A stretch of 13,487 bases of DNA from Tenericutes bacterium HGW-Tenericutes-5 (lineage in GTDB: Bacteria > Bacillota_I > Bacilli_A > Izemoplasmatales > Hujiaoplasmataceae): NCBI GenBank assembly GCA_002839125.1, contig PGXI01000027.1, positions 1 through 13,487 on the forward strand, in the 5' to 3' direction. Shown one piece after another: positions 13,429 to 13,487 of this stretch (position 1 is the stretch's first letter; each line of letters opens with the position of its first letter). The notes beneath the pieces are model-generated. The model did no database searches. It saw nothing but the letters and a program-made list of their open reading frames with translations, and had not been told where the DNA came from. The position numbers and the translations under genes are program-made.

Positions 13429-13487
13429 GTAAAAAGCAAAACTAGCGAAAGTTAGTGACGCAAAGCTATAGGGCCTTCGAATAGATG
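13429..13487 (+). promoter_or_regulatory. c-di-GMP-I (GEMM) riboswitch aptamer, 5' part only
   Basis: The order and wording match the GEMM-I consensus: AAGCAAAAC, a stem ACTAGC/GTTAGT closed by a GAAA tetraloop (13447-13450), then the invariant GACGCAAAGC (13457-13466) and a GGGCC segment starting the second stem. The GNRA tetraloop docks onto its receptor in the second helix in the known structures. The 3' half and expression platform are cut off by the window end, so on/off behaviour cannot be told. Targets of this class include motility, adhesion, surface and signalling genes. Confidence 0.9.

Overview
The window is about 13.5 kb of AT-rich DNA. Genes have strong AGGAGG-type ribosome binding sites and sigma-A-type promoters, and one site matches the CcpA (cre) operator perfectly. 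UGA is a normal stop: the 2-hydroxyacid dehydrogenase ends in TGA inside an ATGA overlap, and Trp is TGG throughout. This suggests a low-GC Gram-positive lineage using the standard code, such as Bacillota or the Acholeplasma/Izemoplasma/Haloplasma/Erysipelotrichia group. The exact placement is inference.

Region 1 (1-6604) is a catabolic block for small sugar acids. It opens with the 3' end of a DUF1537 four-carbon acid sugar kinase, followed with no gap by a PdxA2-type dehydrogenase. In known pathways this pair converts D-threonate or D-erythronate to dihydroxyacetone phosphate plus CO2. After a hairpin that also carries the next promoter comes a tight three-gene operon with 4- and 8-bp overlaps: a D-2-hydroxyacid dehydrogenase, a class II (zinc) ketose-phosphate aldolase and an FGGY sugar kinase. 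A GntP-family permease follows under its own promoter, with a cre site upstream. Both intergenic regions carry the octamer AAAGAACA twice, 71-72 bp apart, which suggests one shared local regulator. Both enzyme sets would feed DHAP, so this reads as a sugar-acid uptake and degradation locus whose true substrate is unknown.

Region 2 (6605-9970) holds single-gene units: an LtaS-like lipoteichoic acid synthase/phosphoglycerol transferase, a UPF0316 (DUF5698/DUF2179) membrane protein, a tRNA-Gly(GCC), and a convergent GNAT acetyltransferase on the minus strand that shares a bidirectional terminator with the tRNA.

Region 3 (9971-13487) holds a family 5 (OppA-like) solute-binding lipoprotein split by a single in-frame TAG with the frame open on both sides, then an aldose 1-epimerase. 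The last ~60 bases are the 5' half of a c-di-GMP-I (GEMM) riboswitch starting at the predicted transcription start of a strong promoter. The gene it controls lies beyond the window.

The items most worth a second look are the combined sugar-acid gene set with its paired octamers, the promoter nested inside an inverted repeat at 1407-1452, the amber codon in the binding protein, and the c-di-GMP riboswitch. No CRISPR array, insertion sequence or phage gene was seen.
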